Source: Bacteroidales bacterium UBA3297 (GTDB taxonomy: Bacteria > Bacteroidota > Bacteroidia > Bacteroidales > Paludibacteraceae). From it: 64,000 nt of DNA. Both the position numbers and the translations under genes were made by a program. The stretch spans positions 62,001 through 126,000 of the forward strand of contig DETD01000018.1 of the NCBI GenBank assembly GCA_002362105.1, in the 5' to 3' direction. This document shows positions 35,590-44,168 of this stretch, one piece after another. Each line of letters opens with the position of its first letter. Positions within the stretch are counted from its first letter, which is position 1. The notes under the pieces were generated by a model, which saw only the letters and a program-made list of their open reading frames with translations, did not search any database and had not been told where the DNA came from.

Positions 35590-36353
35590 TATTCAAAAAT
35601 TTCGTTGGTGAGCGTCAGCGTATAGATTCCAACCGTGTCCTCAGTTCCGTATAAGGCAGGATTGACAGCGGTTTCAAAAGTCCATTCCGAACGCCTGTTA
35701 GCATTAAAGTTATTAGTATAAACCGTATCGGTGGCAGAAATCCACATCACACTCGAAATAGAGAACTGGGTAATTCGCGCATTCGCGTCCGTCCCGTAAA
35801 TATCGGTCACATACCGGCTTCTGTTCGGGAAGGCCAGAACGAACGGAGCACCAGCCGCCACCTCGAATGGAGCAGGGCCTACATTGAAGCGGAAGGTGTA
35901 GCCGGTATTGTTATAAATCCAGTACCAATACATATGGTCCTTCATGGTGAACATATCAGGCTTGAGGCTAAGCGTATAGATGCCATTGCCGTCTTTTTCC
36001 TGTACACCACCCCACAACGACCGCAACCGGAGGTTTTCGGTGAACGAAGAGCCATCGAGGCAGGCTTCCAAAGCCGAGAACTGGTAAATTTCGGCAGCAG
36101 TCTCCACATCCCAGATGTCCTCGCCAGTAACGCCACCCCTGCGGGCCAGCGTATGGGTGTCGCCAGGCTGTATTGTATCGAAATAAGCAACAGGATCTCC
36201 ATCCAGTTTGAAGTTCAGAGTAACCGTTTTCTCTGTGTTGTTGGCAACACGGTAGTAATAGTCGTGTTCACCCTCAGAACAAGAAAGGGAAACTAGCGCG
36301 GCCAAAGCGGACACCACCACCGGAGCCGCCAACTGTTTGAAGAACTTGGTCAT
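35589..36353 (-). CDS. Lipoprotein of unknown function
   Basis: About 254 residues from the ATG at 36353 (36359 is also possible). The signal peptide ends ALVSLSC, so the mature protein is lipid-anchored. The mature part is beta-rich: EHDYYYRVANNTEKTVTLNF, a middle part with DIWDVETAAEIYQF, GIYTLSLKPDMFTMKDHMYW, and a mirrored ending GIYTLTLTNEIFE. The repeated GIYTL(S/T)L suggests two related halves. I do not recognise the family. It lies between a TPR protein and aroE, overlapping aroE by one base; there is no obvious link to shikimate metabolism. Confidence 0.7.
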   Translation of the reverse strand: MTKFFKQLAAPVVVSALAALVSLSCSEGEHDYYYRVANNTEKTVTLNFKLDGDPVAYFDTIQPGDTHTLARRGGVTGEDIWDVETAAEIYQFSALEACLDGSSFTENLRLRSLWGGVQEKDGNGIYTLSLKPDMFTMKDHMYWYWIYNNTGYTFRFNVGPAPFEVAAGAPFVLAFPNRSRYVTDIYGTDANARITQFSISSVMWISATDTVYTNNFNANRRSEWTFETAVNPALYGTEDTVGIYTLTLTNEIFE

Positions 36354-36370
36354 TTGCATATCGTAAAAAT

Positions 36371-37783
36371 TCAGTTTGAATGGTCAAAATTGATAAAAAG
36401 AGGGTCATCCTTCGCCTCTGGGCACAACTCGAAAAAGGCCTTAGCACAGTCCTGACTTTTCAGAATAGCCAGTGTGAGTTGGTCAGAAGCCTGGTCGGCC
36501 TGTCCCAGCTTATAGAGGCAGACAGCAAGCAGCATCGGGAGTTCCTCGTTTGTCGACTCCCCTGCCTTTGCCTTCATCAGACAAGACAGCGCCGCCTCAA
36601 AATTTGCCAAATATACATATATTCCGCCAATTAAAGCGTTCAATTCGGCAGAATCAGGCAGATAGATTTGTGCGTGCGAGTAGGCGTTCAGCGCCAGCTG
36701 TAGGTCGTTCAGGTTCTCGTAAATATCGCCAAGATAGACCCAATAGCTGCCCACTTCGTCATTGATGCGAAGCGCCTTCTGCACCAGAGGCAAAGCCTCG
36801 GAATAGCGTTCCTGGTCCATCATACAGACACACATACCCGCCCAACCGTCGGGATTCTCGGGGTCGAGCACCGAAGCCTTTTCAAAATAGTTGTAAGCCT
36901 CGTCGAGGTTTTCCATCTGTTCGTAGCACTCACCTATAAATATATGTATAGGGGCAGAATAGTCGTTTGCGCGGCGGGCATAGTCGAGGTAGGCCTCAAC
37001 CGCCTTCTGGTACGACTCTTTCTGGAAGAAACAATGCGCTTTCTGAAGGTAGGCCTGAAAATCGTTGTCCCCCGTCAGAGCGGCGTAATCGTAAGCCTCG
37101 AGGGCCTTGTCGTACTGCGACACCGAAAAGTAGAGCTGGCCCAAGTTGAACCAGGCATCGTTGCTGTAAGGATCGATGTCGAGGACGATATTGTAGAAGC
37201 GTATAGCCTCGTCGACCATTCCCAGTTGTTCGTTACAGATAGCCTGTTGGAAACAGAGGTGGAAGTTCTTCTGTCCGCCATGCGCATAACCGTAAGCCAG
37301 GAAAGATTTCGCCTCGGCATACATATTATGGTCGCAATAAACATAGGCAACCGACAGGCAGAGTTCGTCGACACGTTCGGTAGGATGCAGCACCAATTTC
37401 TTAAAGATGCGTTTGGCGTCGTCAGACCGGCCATCATAGAGCAGCAAGTCGGCCTGGCAGAGCATCACATCCACATTCTCGGGTTCCAGCTGCACAAGCG
37501 AGTGCAACAAGTGTGCGGCGGCAGACCTGCGTTTCTGCAAAATCAGCAACCGGGCCAAACGGGTTTTGATGGAGACACTGAGCGGATGGAGCCTCAAGCC
37601 AAAGTTCACGGCCTCCTCGGCCTTCTGCAACTGCTGGCTATCGGCAAAATAGTCGATGATGTCTTCCATATCTTCTTCGTCGAAAAAGCCGCACAATTCA
37701 CCCTTCAGCGCCTTTTGGTAGCGTTGAAGGACCTGCTGGAAGCGCGGGCTGGGCTCATTGTTGTTCAGTTCGTAATTTGCCAT
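36371..37783 (-). CDS. Tetratricopeptide repeat protein
   Basis: A 470-residue protein built of about ten TPR units from residue 35 to the C-terminus. Clear units include DPYSNDAWFNLGQLYFSV, NLDEAYNYFEKASVLDPENP and NDLQLALNAYSHAQIYLPDS. It has no signal peptide or membrane segment, so it is probably a cytosolic scaffold. The ATG at 37783 is preferred over 37834: the longer form would begin at the promoter element, and MANYELNN is a clean start. It heads the operon with the lipoprotein and aroE. Binding partners are unknown. Confidence 0.85.
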   Translation of the reverse strand: MANYELNNNEPSPRFQQVLQRYQKALKGELCGFFDEEDMEDIIDYFADSQQLQKAEEAVNFGLRLHPLSVSIKTRLARLLILQKRRSAAAHLLHSLVQLEPENVDVMLCQADLLLYDGRSDDAKRIFKKLVLHPTERVDELCLSVAYVYCDHNMYAEAKSFLAYGYAHGGQKNFHLCFQQAICNEQLGMVDEAIRFYNIVLDIDPYSNDAWFNLGQLYFSVSQYDKALEAYDYAALTGDNDFQAYLQKAHCFFQKESYQKAVEAYLDYARRANDYSAPIHIFIGECYEQMENLDEAYNYFEKASVLDPENPDGWAGMCVCMMDQERYSEALPLVQKALRINDEVGSYWVYLGDIYENLNDLQLALNAYSHAQIYLPDSAELNALIGGIYVYLANFEAALSCLMKAKAGESTNEELPMLLAVCLYKLGQADQASDQLTLAILKSQDCAKAFFELCPEAKDDPLFINFDHSN

Positions 37784-37833
37784 TGTCGGTATCAACCAAG
37801 AAAGGGTAGGAAGGCCATCTTCGTTTTGGAGCA

Positions 37834-37866
37834 CAAAGTTAGCAAGTTAGGTCGGTATTCGTGCAA
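37834..37866 (-). promoter_or_regulatory. Promoter of the TPR-lipoprotein-aroE operon
   Basis: Minus strand: TTG (37864-37866), 22 bases, TAACTTTG (37834-37841). Spacing is slightly long. It predicts a leader of about 45 bases. Confidence 0.55.
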
Positions 37867-38012
37867 GCAAAAGTATTGATTTTATCAACAATAGTGTAAA
37901 ATAGTATGGTTCGAACGGGCGGCAAAAGGCGCATAGGGGAAATGGAGACAAAAGTTAATAACAATGTCCATTTTTTCGCCAGCAGGCACAACGAAGTAAC
38001 GCATTTATTTAC

Positions 38013-38020
38013 TATATTTG
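38013..38020 (+). promoter_or_regulatory. -7 element before the GC-rich leader
   Basis: TATATTTG; no good TTG at -33. If used, the transcript would begin near 38027 and contain the whole structured stretch before the NifU-like gene. Confidence 0.4.
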
Positions 38021-38340
38021 CAAATGGCTGATTGTGGGCACACGCAAACAGGGACAACCACCCGCGTAGCCGCAAGCCAGCCCCCAGACACGACAAGGGC
38101 CACCACACCCCACTCTTTCGGTAAGAGCCGCGGCCCCGCTATCGGTTGTCGAAGGAAAAATGTGCAGCCACCAAGCAGAAGCGAAGAGGAAGGCAGCACC
38201 CGCGGCCTTACAGGCAGAGCAACAGAGCCTGCCACGGAACAGCACCCAAGCAAGAAGGTGAGAGGACCCAGGTAAGGGGCGGATGGGGAGCGGAACCCGT
38301 ATAAAAGCAAAAACCGCACACGAAACTGGCTATTAAATTA
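38021..38340 (+). ncRNA. Candidate structured RNA or long 5' leader
   Basis: About 320 bases clearly richer in G and C than the flanking DNA, with no coding frame of normal composition. Complementary segments: GACAACC (38053-38059) with GGTTGTC (38144-38150), CTCTT/AAGAG hairpin (38113-38127), GTGCAGCC (38162-38169) with GGCAGCAC (38192-38199), GGCAG (38213-38217) with CTGCC (38229-38233), plus the repeated CCGCGGCC. It does not show the signatures of RNase P RNA, tmRNA or SRP RNA that I know. It may be an independent RNA or a cis-regulatory leader of the two genes that follow. The strand is inferred from the upstream -7 box. Confidence 0.5.
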
Positions 38341-38365
38341 ACAAATACAATTTTTAATTGTTATT

Positions 38366-39058
38366 ATGATTTACACTAATGAAGTGCAGCACATGTGCTG
38401 CGTTGCTAAAGGCGCTAACCACGCCAATGCTCCTATTCCAGAAGAAGGCAAATGGGTGCATGCAAAGGAAATTAAAGACATTTCAGGTCTCACCCACGGT
38501 ATTGGCTGGTGTGCTCCACAGCAGGGTTGCTGCAAGTTGACCCTCAATGTAAAGGACGGCATCATTGAAGAAGCCCTTGTTGAGACTTTGGGTTGCTCAG
38601 GTATGACCCACTCAGCCGCTATGGCATCTGAGATTCTTCCAGGCAAGACCCTCCTTGAAGCACTTAACACCGACTTGGTTTGCGACGCAATCAACACTGC
38701 AATGCGCGAACTCTTCCTTCAGATCGTTTACGGTCGTACACAGTCTGCATTCTCAGAAGGTGGTCTTCCTATCGGTGGTTCACTTGAAGACCTCGGTAAG
38801 AACCTCCGCAGCCAGGTTGGTACTATGTACGGAACCAAGGCAAAGGGCAGCCGCTACTTGGAAATGACCGAAGGCTACTGCACCAAGATGGCTCTCGATG
38901 CAAACAACGAGGTTATCGGCTACGAGTTCGTAAACCTTGGCAAACTTATGGATGCGCTTAAGGGCGGTGCAAACGGCCAAGAGGCAATTGAAAAGGCTAA
39001 AGGAACTTATGGCCGTTTCAAGGATGCAGTTAAATATATTGACCCACGTAAAGAATAA
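38366..39058 (+). CDS. NifU-like iron-sulfur cluster scaffold protein
   Basis: A 230-residue protein related to the NifU/IscU N-terminal fold. It has Cys11-Cys12 (MCCVAK), a cluster GIGWCAPQQGCCKLTLNV around residue 49, and the scaffold-type motif ETLGCSGMTHSAAMASEILP with Cys77. The C-terminal third (YLEMTEGYCTKMALDANNEV onward) is not part of IscU. This longer version is found together with the GGGtGRT protein in many anaerobes, and the two genes are eight bases apart here. A role in iron-sulfur cluster handling is inferred from the fold; which cluster or target is unknown. Confidence 0.8.
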   Translation: MIYTNEVQHMCCVAKGANHANAPIPEEGKWVHAKEIKDISGLTHGIGWCAPQQGCCKLTLNVKDGIIEEALVETLGCSGMTHSAAMASEILPGKTLLEALNTDLVCDAINTAMRELFLQIVYGRTQSAFSEGGLPIGGSLEDLGKNLRSQVGTMYGTKAKGSRYLEMTEGYCTKMALDANNEVIGYEFVNLGKLMDALKGGANGQEAIEKAKGTYGRFKDAVKYIDPRKE

Positions 39059-39066
39059 TACACAAC

Positions 39067-40062
39067 ATGGCACTATTCGAAAGCTACGAGCGTCGTATTG
39101 ATCAGATCAATGCAGCTCTCAACAAATATGGTATCAAGAGCATTGAAGAGGCAAAGGAAATTTGCGCAGCTAAGGGTCTCGATCCTTACAAGATGTGTGA
39201 AGACACCCAGAAGATCTGCTTCGAAAATGCAAAGTGGGCTTATGTTGTAGGTGCAGCCATCGCCATCAAGAAGGGCGTTAAGACTGCTGCCGATGCAGCT
39301 GAGGCAATCGGCGAAGGCCTTCAGGCATTCTGTATTCCAGGTTCAGTAGCAGACGACCGTAAGGTAGGTCTTGGCCATGGTAACCTGGCAGCCCGTCTTC
39401 TCCGCGAAGAGACTGAATGTTTCGCATTCTTGGCTGGTCACGAGTCATACGCTGCCGCAGAAGGCGCAATTAAGATTGCCGAAATGGCAAACAAGGTACG
39501 TAAAAAGCCGCTCCGCGTCATCCTTAACGGTTTGGGTAAGGACGCCGCTAAGATCATCTCTCGTATCAACGGCTTTACTTATGTACAGACCCAGTTCGAC
39601 TACTACACTGGCAAGGTGAACATCCTTTCAGAGACCAAGTATTCTGACGGTGTTCGTGGTGGCGTTCGTTGCTACGGTGCTGACGATGTTCGCGAAGGTG
39701 TAGCAATCATGCACATGGAAGGTGTTGATGTATCAATCACCGGTAACTCAACCAACCCTACCCGTTTCCAGCACCCAGTAGCTGGTACTTACAAGAAGGA
39801 ATGTGTTGAGCAGGGCAAGAAGTACTTCTCAGTTGCATCAGGTGGTGGAACTGGCCGTACCCTTCACCCAGACAACATGGCTGCAGGTCCTGCAAGTTAC
39901 GGTATGACCGACACTATGGGCCGTATGCACTCTGACGCCCAGTTCGCTGGTTCTTCATCAGTTCCTGCACACGTAGAAATGATGGGCTTCCTCGGCATGG
40001 GTAACAACCCAATGGTTGGTGCTTCGGTTGCAGTAGCTGTTGCAGTAGCTCAGGCTATGTAA
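39067..40062 (+). CDS. GGGtGRT family protein
   Basis: A 331-residue protein of the family named for its glycine-rich signature, here SVASGGGTGRTLHPDNMAAG at residues 255-274. Other recognisable stretches are FCIPGSVADDRKVGLGHGNL near 88 and VILNGLGKDAAKIISRING near 151. No signal peptide or membrane segment. The biochemical function of the family is unknown; its constant partner is the NifU-like gene directly upstream, which suggests a joint role in metal-cluster metabolism. It ends in a strong terminator. The codon choice of both genes is narrow, as in highly expressed genes. Confidence 0.85.
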   Translation: MALFESYERRIDQINAALNKYGIKSIEEAKEICAAKGLDPYKMCEDTQKICFENAKWAYVVGAAIAIKKGVKTAADAAEAIGEGLQAFCIPGSVADDRKVGLGHGNLAARLLREETECFAFLAGHESYAAAEGAIKIAEMANKVRKKPLRVILNGLGKDAAKIISRINGFTYVQTQFDYYTGKVNILSETKYSDGVRGGVRCYGADDVREGVAIMHMEGVDVSITGNSTNPTRFQHPVAGTYKKECVEQGKKYFSVASGGGTGRTLHPDNMAAGPASYGMTDTMGRMHSDAQFAGSSSVPAHVEMMGFLGMGNNPMVGASVAVAVAVAQAM

Positions 40063-40089
40063 TCTGATTTAGCAGTAACGCTATTATAA

Positions 40090-40121
40090 AAAGCGTCTGG
40101 AACTCAAGTTCCAGACGCTTT
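40090..40121. terminator. Bidirectional terminator after the GGGtGRT gene
   Basis: Perfect 13-bp stem (AAAGCGTCTGGAA/TTCCAGACGCTTT) with a 6-base loop and a T-rich tail; the ABM gene on the opposite strand ends 46 bases further on. Confidence 0.9.
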
Positions 40122-40166
40122 CTTTTTCTTTCAAAACAAGCACTTGCAGGCTACTTTCCAATCACC

Positions 40167-40442
40167 TCACACTACATAGCGTTCTATTTTGGTAGACTCG
40201 ACAAATTGAGCCTTAATCTCACTTAACAGCTTGAAGTTTTCCGTGTCAAGATGTGCCCTCTGCGCCTCTTCTGTCTCCCACTTTTCAAGCAGTAAGACCG
40301 TGTCAGGCTTATCTAATGGTAGGAAATACTCGTACTGAACATTACCGGGTTCGCCTTGGCAGCATTTGGCTATATGAGCTTTCCCTACTGCAGTAAGGAA
40401 ATCGAGCAATTTACCATCCTTACAATGGTAATAAACTATCAT
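40167..40442 (-). CDS. Antibiotic biosynthesis monooxygenase (ABM) domain protein
   Basis: A 91-residue ferredoxin-like dimeric alpha/beta protein of the ABM/YgiN type. It starts MIVYYHCKDGKLLDFLTAVG; the in-frame ATG at 40451 adds only three residues. The motif QYEYFLPLDKPDTVLLLEKW followed by AHLDTENFKLL is typical. Characterised relatives are quinol monooxygenases or methylglyoxal-related enzymes; the substrate here is unknown. It follows the RRM gene by 25 bases on the same strand, so the two may be cotranscribed, which is an unusual pairing. Confidence 0.8.
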   Translation of the reverse strand: MIVYYHCKDGKLLDFLTAVGKAHIAKCCQGEPGNVQYEYFLPLDKPDTVLLLEKWETEEAQRAHLDTENFKLLSEIKAQFVESTKIERYVV

Positions 40443-40467
40443 ACTTAACATATTGCGTTCTCCTATA

Positions 40468-40701
40468 TCATGCTTCCTTTACAGTGATGTTTCGTCCACA
40501 CAATTCGCGTCCGTTCAGGTCTTGTATAGACTTAACGGCATGCACATCGTTCTCGAACTCGACAAAAGCAAAGCCCTTTGGTTTGCCCGTCTTGCGGTCA
40601 ACAACAATCTTTACCGAATCGGGAGCGCCATGCAGCGAGAACAATTCACACAACTCTGCCTCCTGGACAGAATAGTCGAGATTTCCAACAAAAAGTTTCA
40701 T
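40468..40701 (-). CDS. Single-RRM RNA-binding protein
   Basis: A 77-residue protein consisting of one RNA recognition motif. RNP2 is LFVGNL (residues 3-8) and RNP1 is KGFAFVEF (about 43-50). It lacks the glycine-rich or basic tail seen in longer bacterial members. Bacteroidales carry several such small RRM proteins that bind mRNAs post-transcriptionally. A hairpin formed by TACCATC/GATGGTA lies immediately upstream of the start codon in the leader and could be an autoregulatory site. Confidence 0.9.
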   Translation of the reverse strand: MKLFVGNLDYSVQEAELCELFSLHGAPDSVKIVVDRKTGKPKGFAFVEFENDVHAVKSIQDLNGRELCGRNITVKEA

Positions 40702-40702
40702 A

Positions 40703-40726
40703 TACCATCAATCTTTACAGATGGTA
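40703..40726 (-). promoter_or_regulatory. Leader hairpin next to the RRM gene start
   Basis: TACCATC/GATGGTA arms with a 10-base loop end one base before the start codon at 40701, so the stem would cover the ribosome-binding region. Possible autoregulation by the encoded RNA-binding protein. Confidence 0.4.
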
Positions 40727-40783
40727 AAGGTAAGATAATTTGGGGAGTTGAACAAACACGACAAACAAGTCCATATATAAACA

Positions 40784-40819
40784 ACAAACGAACCTCGGTT
40801 TAAACCGAAGTTCGTTTGT
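40784..40819. terminator. Terminator of the repeat-protein gene
   Basis: ACAAACGAAC-TCGGTT / AACCGA-GTTCGTTTGT, 16 pairs with one mismatch and a 2-base centre. It lies just downstream of the 926-residue protein gene (minus strand). Confidence 0.75.
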
Positions 40820-40838
40820 ACCTTTTCTATTTAAGACA

Positions 40839-43619
40839 CTACTGAATTCTGATCTTTTTTGAATTTATAATATAAAATCCCTTTTCTAATTGTCTCTGTA
40901 CATCAGAAAGTTTCACTTTTCTTTTGATGATATATCCTTCTATAGAATAAACATCTACTAATGGATCTATTAAAGACGATACATTATCTACACCTGTAGC
41001 TTCATCAAAAATGGCAGTCAACGAAACATTTCCATTCATTACGAATTCTCTCTCAGGAGTCGTTATGTCATCGTTCCAACGCACAAAGGTATAACCCGGA
41101 GCCGGCACTGCTTTAACAAAAGCAATATCACCACCTAAATACTCGCCCTCTCCAAACGTACTACCATAATTATCGTTAGAAGAAGACAGGACCATGTTGA
41201 AAGACTTTCGAGACAGAGAGACCTGCATATTCATAAAATGGCCTTCTATATCCGCATAAGAGTCCGCATTTTCATCATCCAAGACAATCTTCAAATAATT
41301 AGTGTTTACTGGTAACTCGCAGCTTTCACTATAAAGTTCAGACATGCTTGGTTTCATCGAAGGACTTGGGATATTATTAGCATCGAAAAGTCCCGCAAAT
41401 AAGCCTCCATTTGCCTTCAACACAATTTTACCCAAATACTTTTTCAATTCAGCATCCGCATAACATTCTATAAAGGCATTGCAACCTTCACTCTGGATTA
41501 TTTCTACAGAAGCCTGAAGGGTAAGGAATTTCTTTTGTTCTTTATTGTAAGAAAGTTTGGTCAAATCGACGACTAAAGAAGCACTTAAATGTCCTAATCC
41601 AACACTATCCATCTCCCATTCATCGTCATCAGCCAAATTGTCAGTCTTTCCTCCTATCTTTCCAAAAAACGCTGTTAATGAAGTATCGCCCAAGCATTTA
41701 AGGACACGTTTACTTGAGACAACACCATCACTCCACTTTTCAAAAACAGCATTGTCATTTGCTATCGCTTCTATTACGACGTTTTCACCTTCTTTATACC
41801 AACCCTTACCTGCGACAGTTCCTAACGAATCATTATTAGATAGAACATCTACAAAGAAAGAGTCTGCAACAATGTATTCTTTTGAATATACGGCAGCAAA
41901 GTGATAAGAGTCTTTGTCACACACAACAGTTCTAGGATTATCGGTGTTTCCATCCTCCCAACGCACGAAAAACAAGCTATCAGTTTCCTTTGCCGTAAGT
42001 ATTAACGTATCACCATACTTGACGTCATAAATGCCCGACCATCTTGTTGAGTCTTCTATTCCTGTTCTCAAATTCAACACAATGAACATATTCGACACTG
42101 TAATAGAGTCGACAGCTCCGCTATCTTTCTCACAGTAAGAACCTCCTAAACTCACATGACTACTTTTTTTCACGAAGTAAGCGACAATAGTATCGTTTTC
42201 TGTTGCGACATCCAATGATTTATCTTTCAAAGACACCCATTTTTCTAGTCTATAACCAAATTTAGGGAATGCCTGCTTCATAATATCTTGTCCATACAAA
42301 TAAGAACCACTACCACTCACAGCACCCATAGTCGTATCAGCAGAGATAACAACCACACTAAAGGTCTCCGGGCTATCCTCCTTTTCAAAATATGCCACAA
42401 ACTCATAAGAGCTATCACAATCCAAAGAATTTAAATAAATAGTTCTTGTCGAATCCGTCAAACCATTTTCCCAATGAGAGAAGAGGTAACCAGGTTTTCG
42501 GTCTGCTGTTAAATAGAGAACAGAATCTTTTACAAATTCCGGTTTGAATGACTTTTTCACCGATCTACCTCCAGCGTTGCCCCTTACACTTCCCATAACA
42601 GAATCATTCGGCACAAAAGTATGAGGCTTCAATCTATCATTGTTCATATACACATACAAGGTATCATTCCCTTCTTTACTCCAAGGTCTTGAATCTCCAA
42701 TATAACCATCACTCCATCTAACATCAAAACACTTCATCCCCTTACAAGCTTCAAGAACTGTACTATCTTTATAATATCCAGTACCATAGACTGAAATAGA
42801 ATTAGAATCTCCACTTTTTACGACAATATTTCCTTTATATGCTTTGAAATTTGCACATGCAGGTGTTTTAGGATTTTCCGACATATAAAAACCTTCATAT
42901 TGAGAACTACTAACTTGCGAGCCTGTCCACTTGTCAAAATAATATCCAGTTTTCGGTTTTACACTGACATTCACTTTTTCGCCCACATAATACGACCCCG
43001 GGATGAAGCTAACAGTCCCCATTGTCGTATCCGCAGAATAAACACTTTCTGGTGCAAATTCATACGTTTCTCCAACCAACATTTTAAAAGTCAAGTCATT
43101 TATCCATAAAGTGTCTGATTTTGATTCATTTTGGAAATAAAACGTGTAATACGCATCTCCTTCTTTTTGAATTTTTTCTAGTTTACCTACATTTAAAGGA
43201 TAATTTTTTTGTTGGAAGGAACCCATATAACCACAACAATAATAGTCCTCCAAAAGGTATCCTTGTTTATGAGTTACACTTTTATCTTTCAGAGACTCTT
43301 CTGCATATGCATATACATCAGCATAAGCAAAATCCATTGTAGTGTTATCGATTGAATCCTTTAGAAGAACAATCTGCATCGTAGCAACCGAACTGGAATC
43401 ATTGTCCATATCACGAACCAATCCGAATTTGTTACCTTTTCTAACAACATGGCCATTGCTAGTTTTCAATTCTATACCTTCTCCTTCCAAATTTTCAAGT
43501 AGGTTTGTATCCCATGCGAAATTCTGATTGTAAGGTCTTATTGATACTTTTTCATTTGCCCCAAATACGCAAGAAGCGAAAGAGCACAACATAGTTAATA
43601 AAAGGTAAGATCTTTTCAT
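40839..43619 (-). CDS. Large secreted repeat protein (InlB B-repeat-like) with sorting domain
   Basis: A 926-residue extracellular protein: signal peptide to about residue 20 (SCVFG-ANE), a unique N-terminal beta domain of about 170 residues, then at least six copies of a 70-80 residue module. The module pattern is DTTMGTVS..G.Y..G, then A.P..GYxFxxW, then a WxDGxxxxPR-like turn and AxF. Examples are VGEKVNVSVKPKTGYYFDKW, GYLFSHWENGLTDSTRTIYL and GYTFVRWNDDITTPEREFVM. The module resembles InlB B-repeats (Flg_new). The end (VDVYSIEGYIIKR, then GFYIINSKKIRIQ) looks like a type A sorting domain. The gene is noticeably more AT-rich than its neighbours, hinting at transfer or relaxed selection. 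An adhesin or surface-layer role is inference. Confidence 0.8.
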   Translation of the reverse strand: MKRSYLLLTMLCSFASCVFGANEKVSIRPYNQNFAWDTNLLENLEGEGIELKTSNGHVVRKGNKFGLVRDMDNDSSSVATMQIVLLKDSIDNTTMDFAYADVYAYAEESLKDKSVTHKQGYLLEDYYCCGYMGSFQQKNYPLNVGKLEKIQKEGDAYYTFYFQNESKSDTLWINDLTFKMLVGETYEFAPESVYSADTTMGTVSFIPGSYYVGEKVNVSVKPKTGYYFDKWTGSQVSSSQYEGFYMSENPKTPACANFKAYKGNIVVKSGDSNSISVYGTGYYKDSTVLEACKGMKCFDVRWSDGYIGDSRPWSKEGNDTLYVYMNNDRLKPHTFVPNDSVMGSVRGNAGGRSVKKSFKPEFVKDSVLYLTADRKPGYLFSHWENGLTDSTRTIYLNSLDCDSSYEFVAYFEKEDSPETFSVVVISADTTMGAVSGSGSYLYGQDIMKQAFPKFGYRLEKWVSLKDKSLDVATENDTIVAYFVKKSSHVSLGGSYCEKDSGAVDSITVSNMFIVLNLRTGIEDSTRWSGIYDVKYGDTLILTAKETDSLFFVRWEDGNTDNPRTVVCDKDSYHFAAVYSKEYIVADSFFVDVLSNNDSLGTVAGKGWYKEGENVVIEAIANDNAVFEKWSDGVVSSKRVLKCLGDTSLTAFFGKIGGKTDNLADDDEWEMDSVGLGHLSASLVVDLTKLSYNKEQKKFLTLQASVEIIQSEGCNAFIECYADAELKKYLGKIVLKANGGLFAGLFDANNIPSPSMKPSMSELYSESCELPVNTNYLKIVLDDENADSYADIEGHFMNMQVSLSRKSFNMVLSSSNDNYGSTFGEGEYLGGDIAFVKAVPAPGYTFVRWNDDITTPEREFVMNGNVSLTAIFDEATGVDNVSSLIDPLVDVYSIEGYIIKRKVKLSDVQRQLEKGFYIINSKKIRIQ

Positions 43620-43975
43620 ACTTTAACAGTTTATTTGAGACGGGTTCTAAAAAGGAATTAGAGCAATAGACTGTAAGAACCCGCATTGACAGGCTATCAC
43701 AATCCCAATCATAAATTTATTTCATTTCGTCCATTTTACCCCCCCATTTTATGTTTTACAGCATAAAAATTACCCTATTTTTCAATTAACTCATCTCACA
43801 TTTCGCCTTTTCAAAAAGCAAACCATCCTTATAACCAAAAAGATAAACCGAATAAACAGTTAAAACAGAGCAAGTAAAAAAGCTGAACGACCATTAATAA
43901 AAATTAACAGACTTTTCACAATAACAAAAACATACAGTCCTTCCACTTCCTTTGCTCGACCTTTTTCAAAGGAAT
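43620..43975. other. AT-rich intergenic stretch
   Basis: No gene seen. It holds a run of seven C (43739-43745) with no reading frame across it. Confidence 0.5.
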
Positions 43976-44168
43976 TTGAATTAAGGGGAAGAATGGGTGG
44001 TCGCCCGAAAGTAAACTCAAAAAGTATTGAATTGGCCTTGAAGATGTACGAAGATAAGACGTGTTCTGTATCTGAAATTTTGAAGGTTACAGGCATCAGC
44101 AAGGTGACTTTATACAAGTATATAATGCATTCTTGGGAATATAGTTTGCGAACTGACCATAATGCCTA
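43976..44168 (+). pseudogene. C-terminal fragment of a serine recombinase (invertase/resolvase)
   Basis: The frame reads GRMGGRPKVNSKSIELAL, KMYEDKTCSVSEILKVTGIS and KVTLYKYI. This is the linker and helix-turn-helix that end Pin/Hin-type serine recombinases. The catalytic domain with its active-site Ser is gone; upstream sequence has no matching frame. The match ends at YKYI, then about ten unrelated codons lead to TAA at 44166. A relic of a mobile or invertible element. Confidence 0.65.

Noticed and set aside
38005..38319. Several frames of 75-105 residues in the GC-rich stretch
   Set aside because: Composition is extreme (Pro, Arg, Thr, Cys, Gly), frames exist on both strands, and none has a family resemblance; the stretch is better read as RNA.
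38021..38340. Identity as RNase P RNA, tmRNA or SRP RNA
   Set aside because: GGTAAGAGCC and GAGGAAGGCAGC recall RNase P and SRP motifs, but they occur in the wrong order and context, and the universal cores (GAGGAAAGTCC, the tmRNA tRNA-like end, the SRP GGAAGGAAGCAGC loop) are absent.
43739..43745. Run of seven C as a phase-variable tract
   Set aside because: No reading frame crosses it and it is over 100 bases from the nearest start codon.
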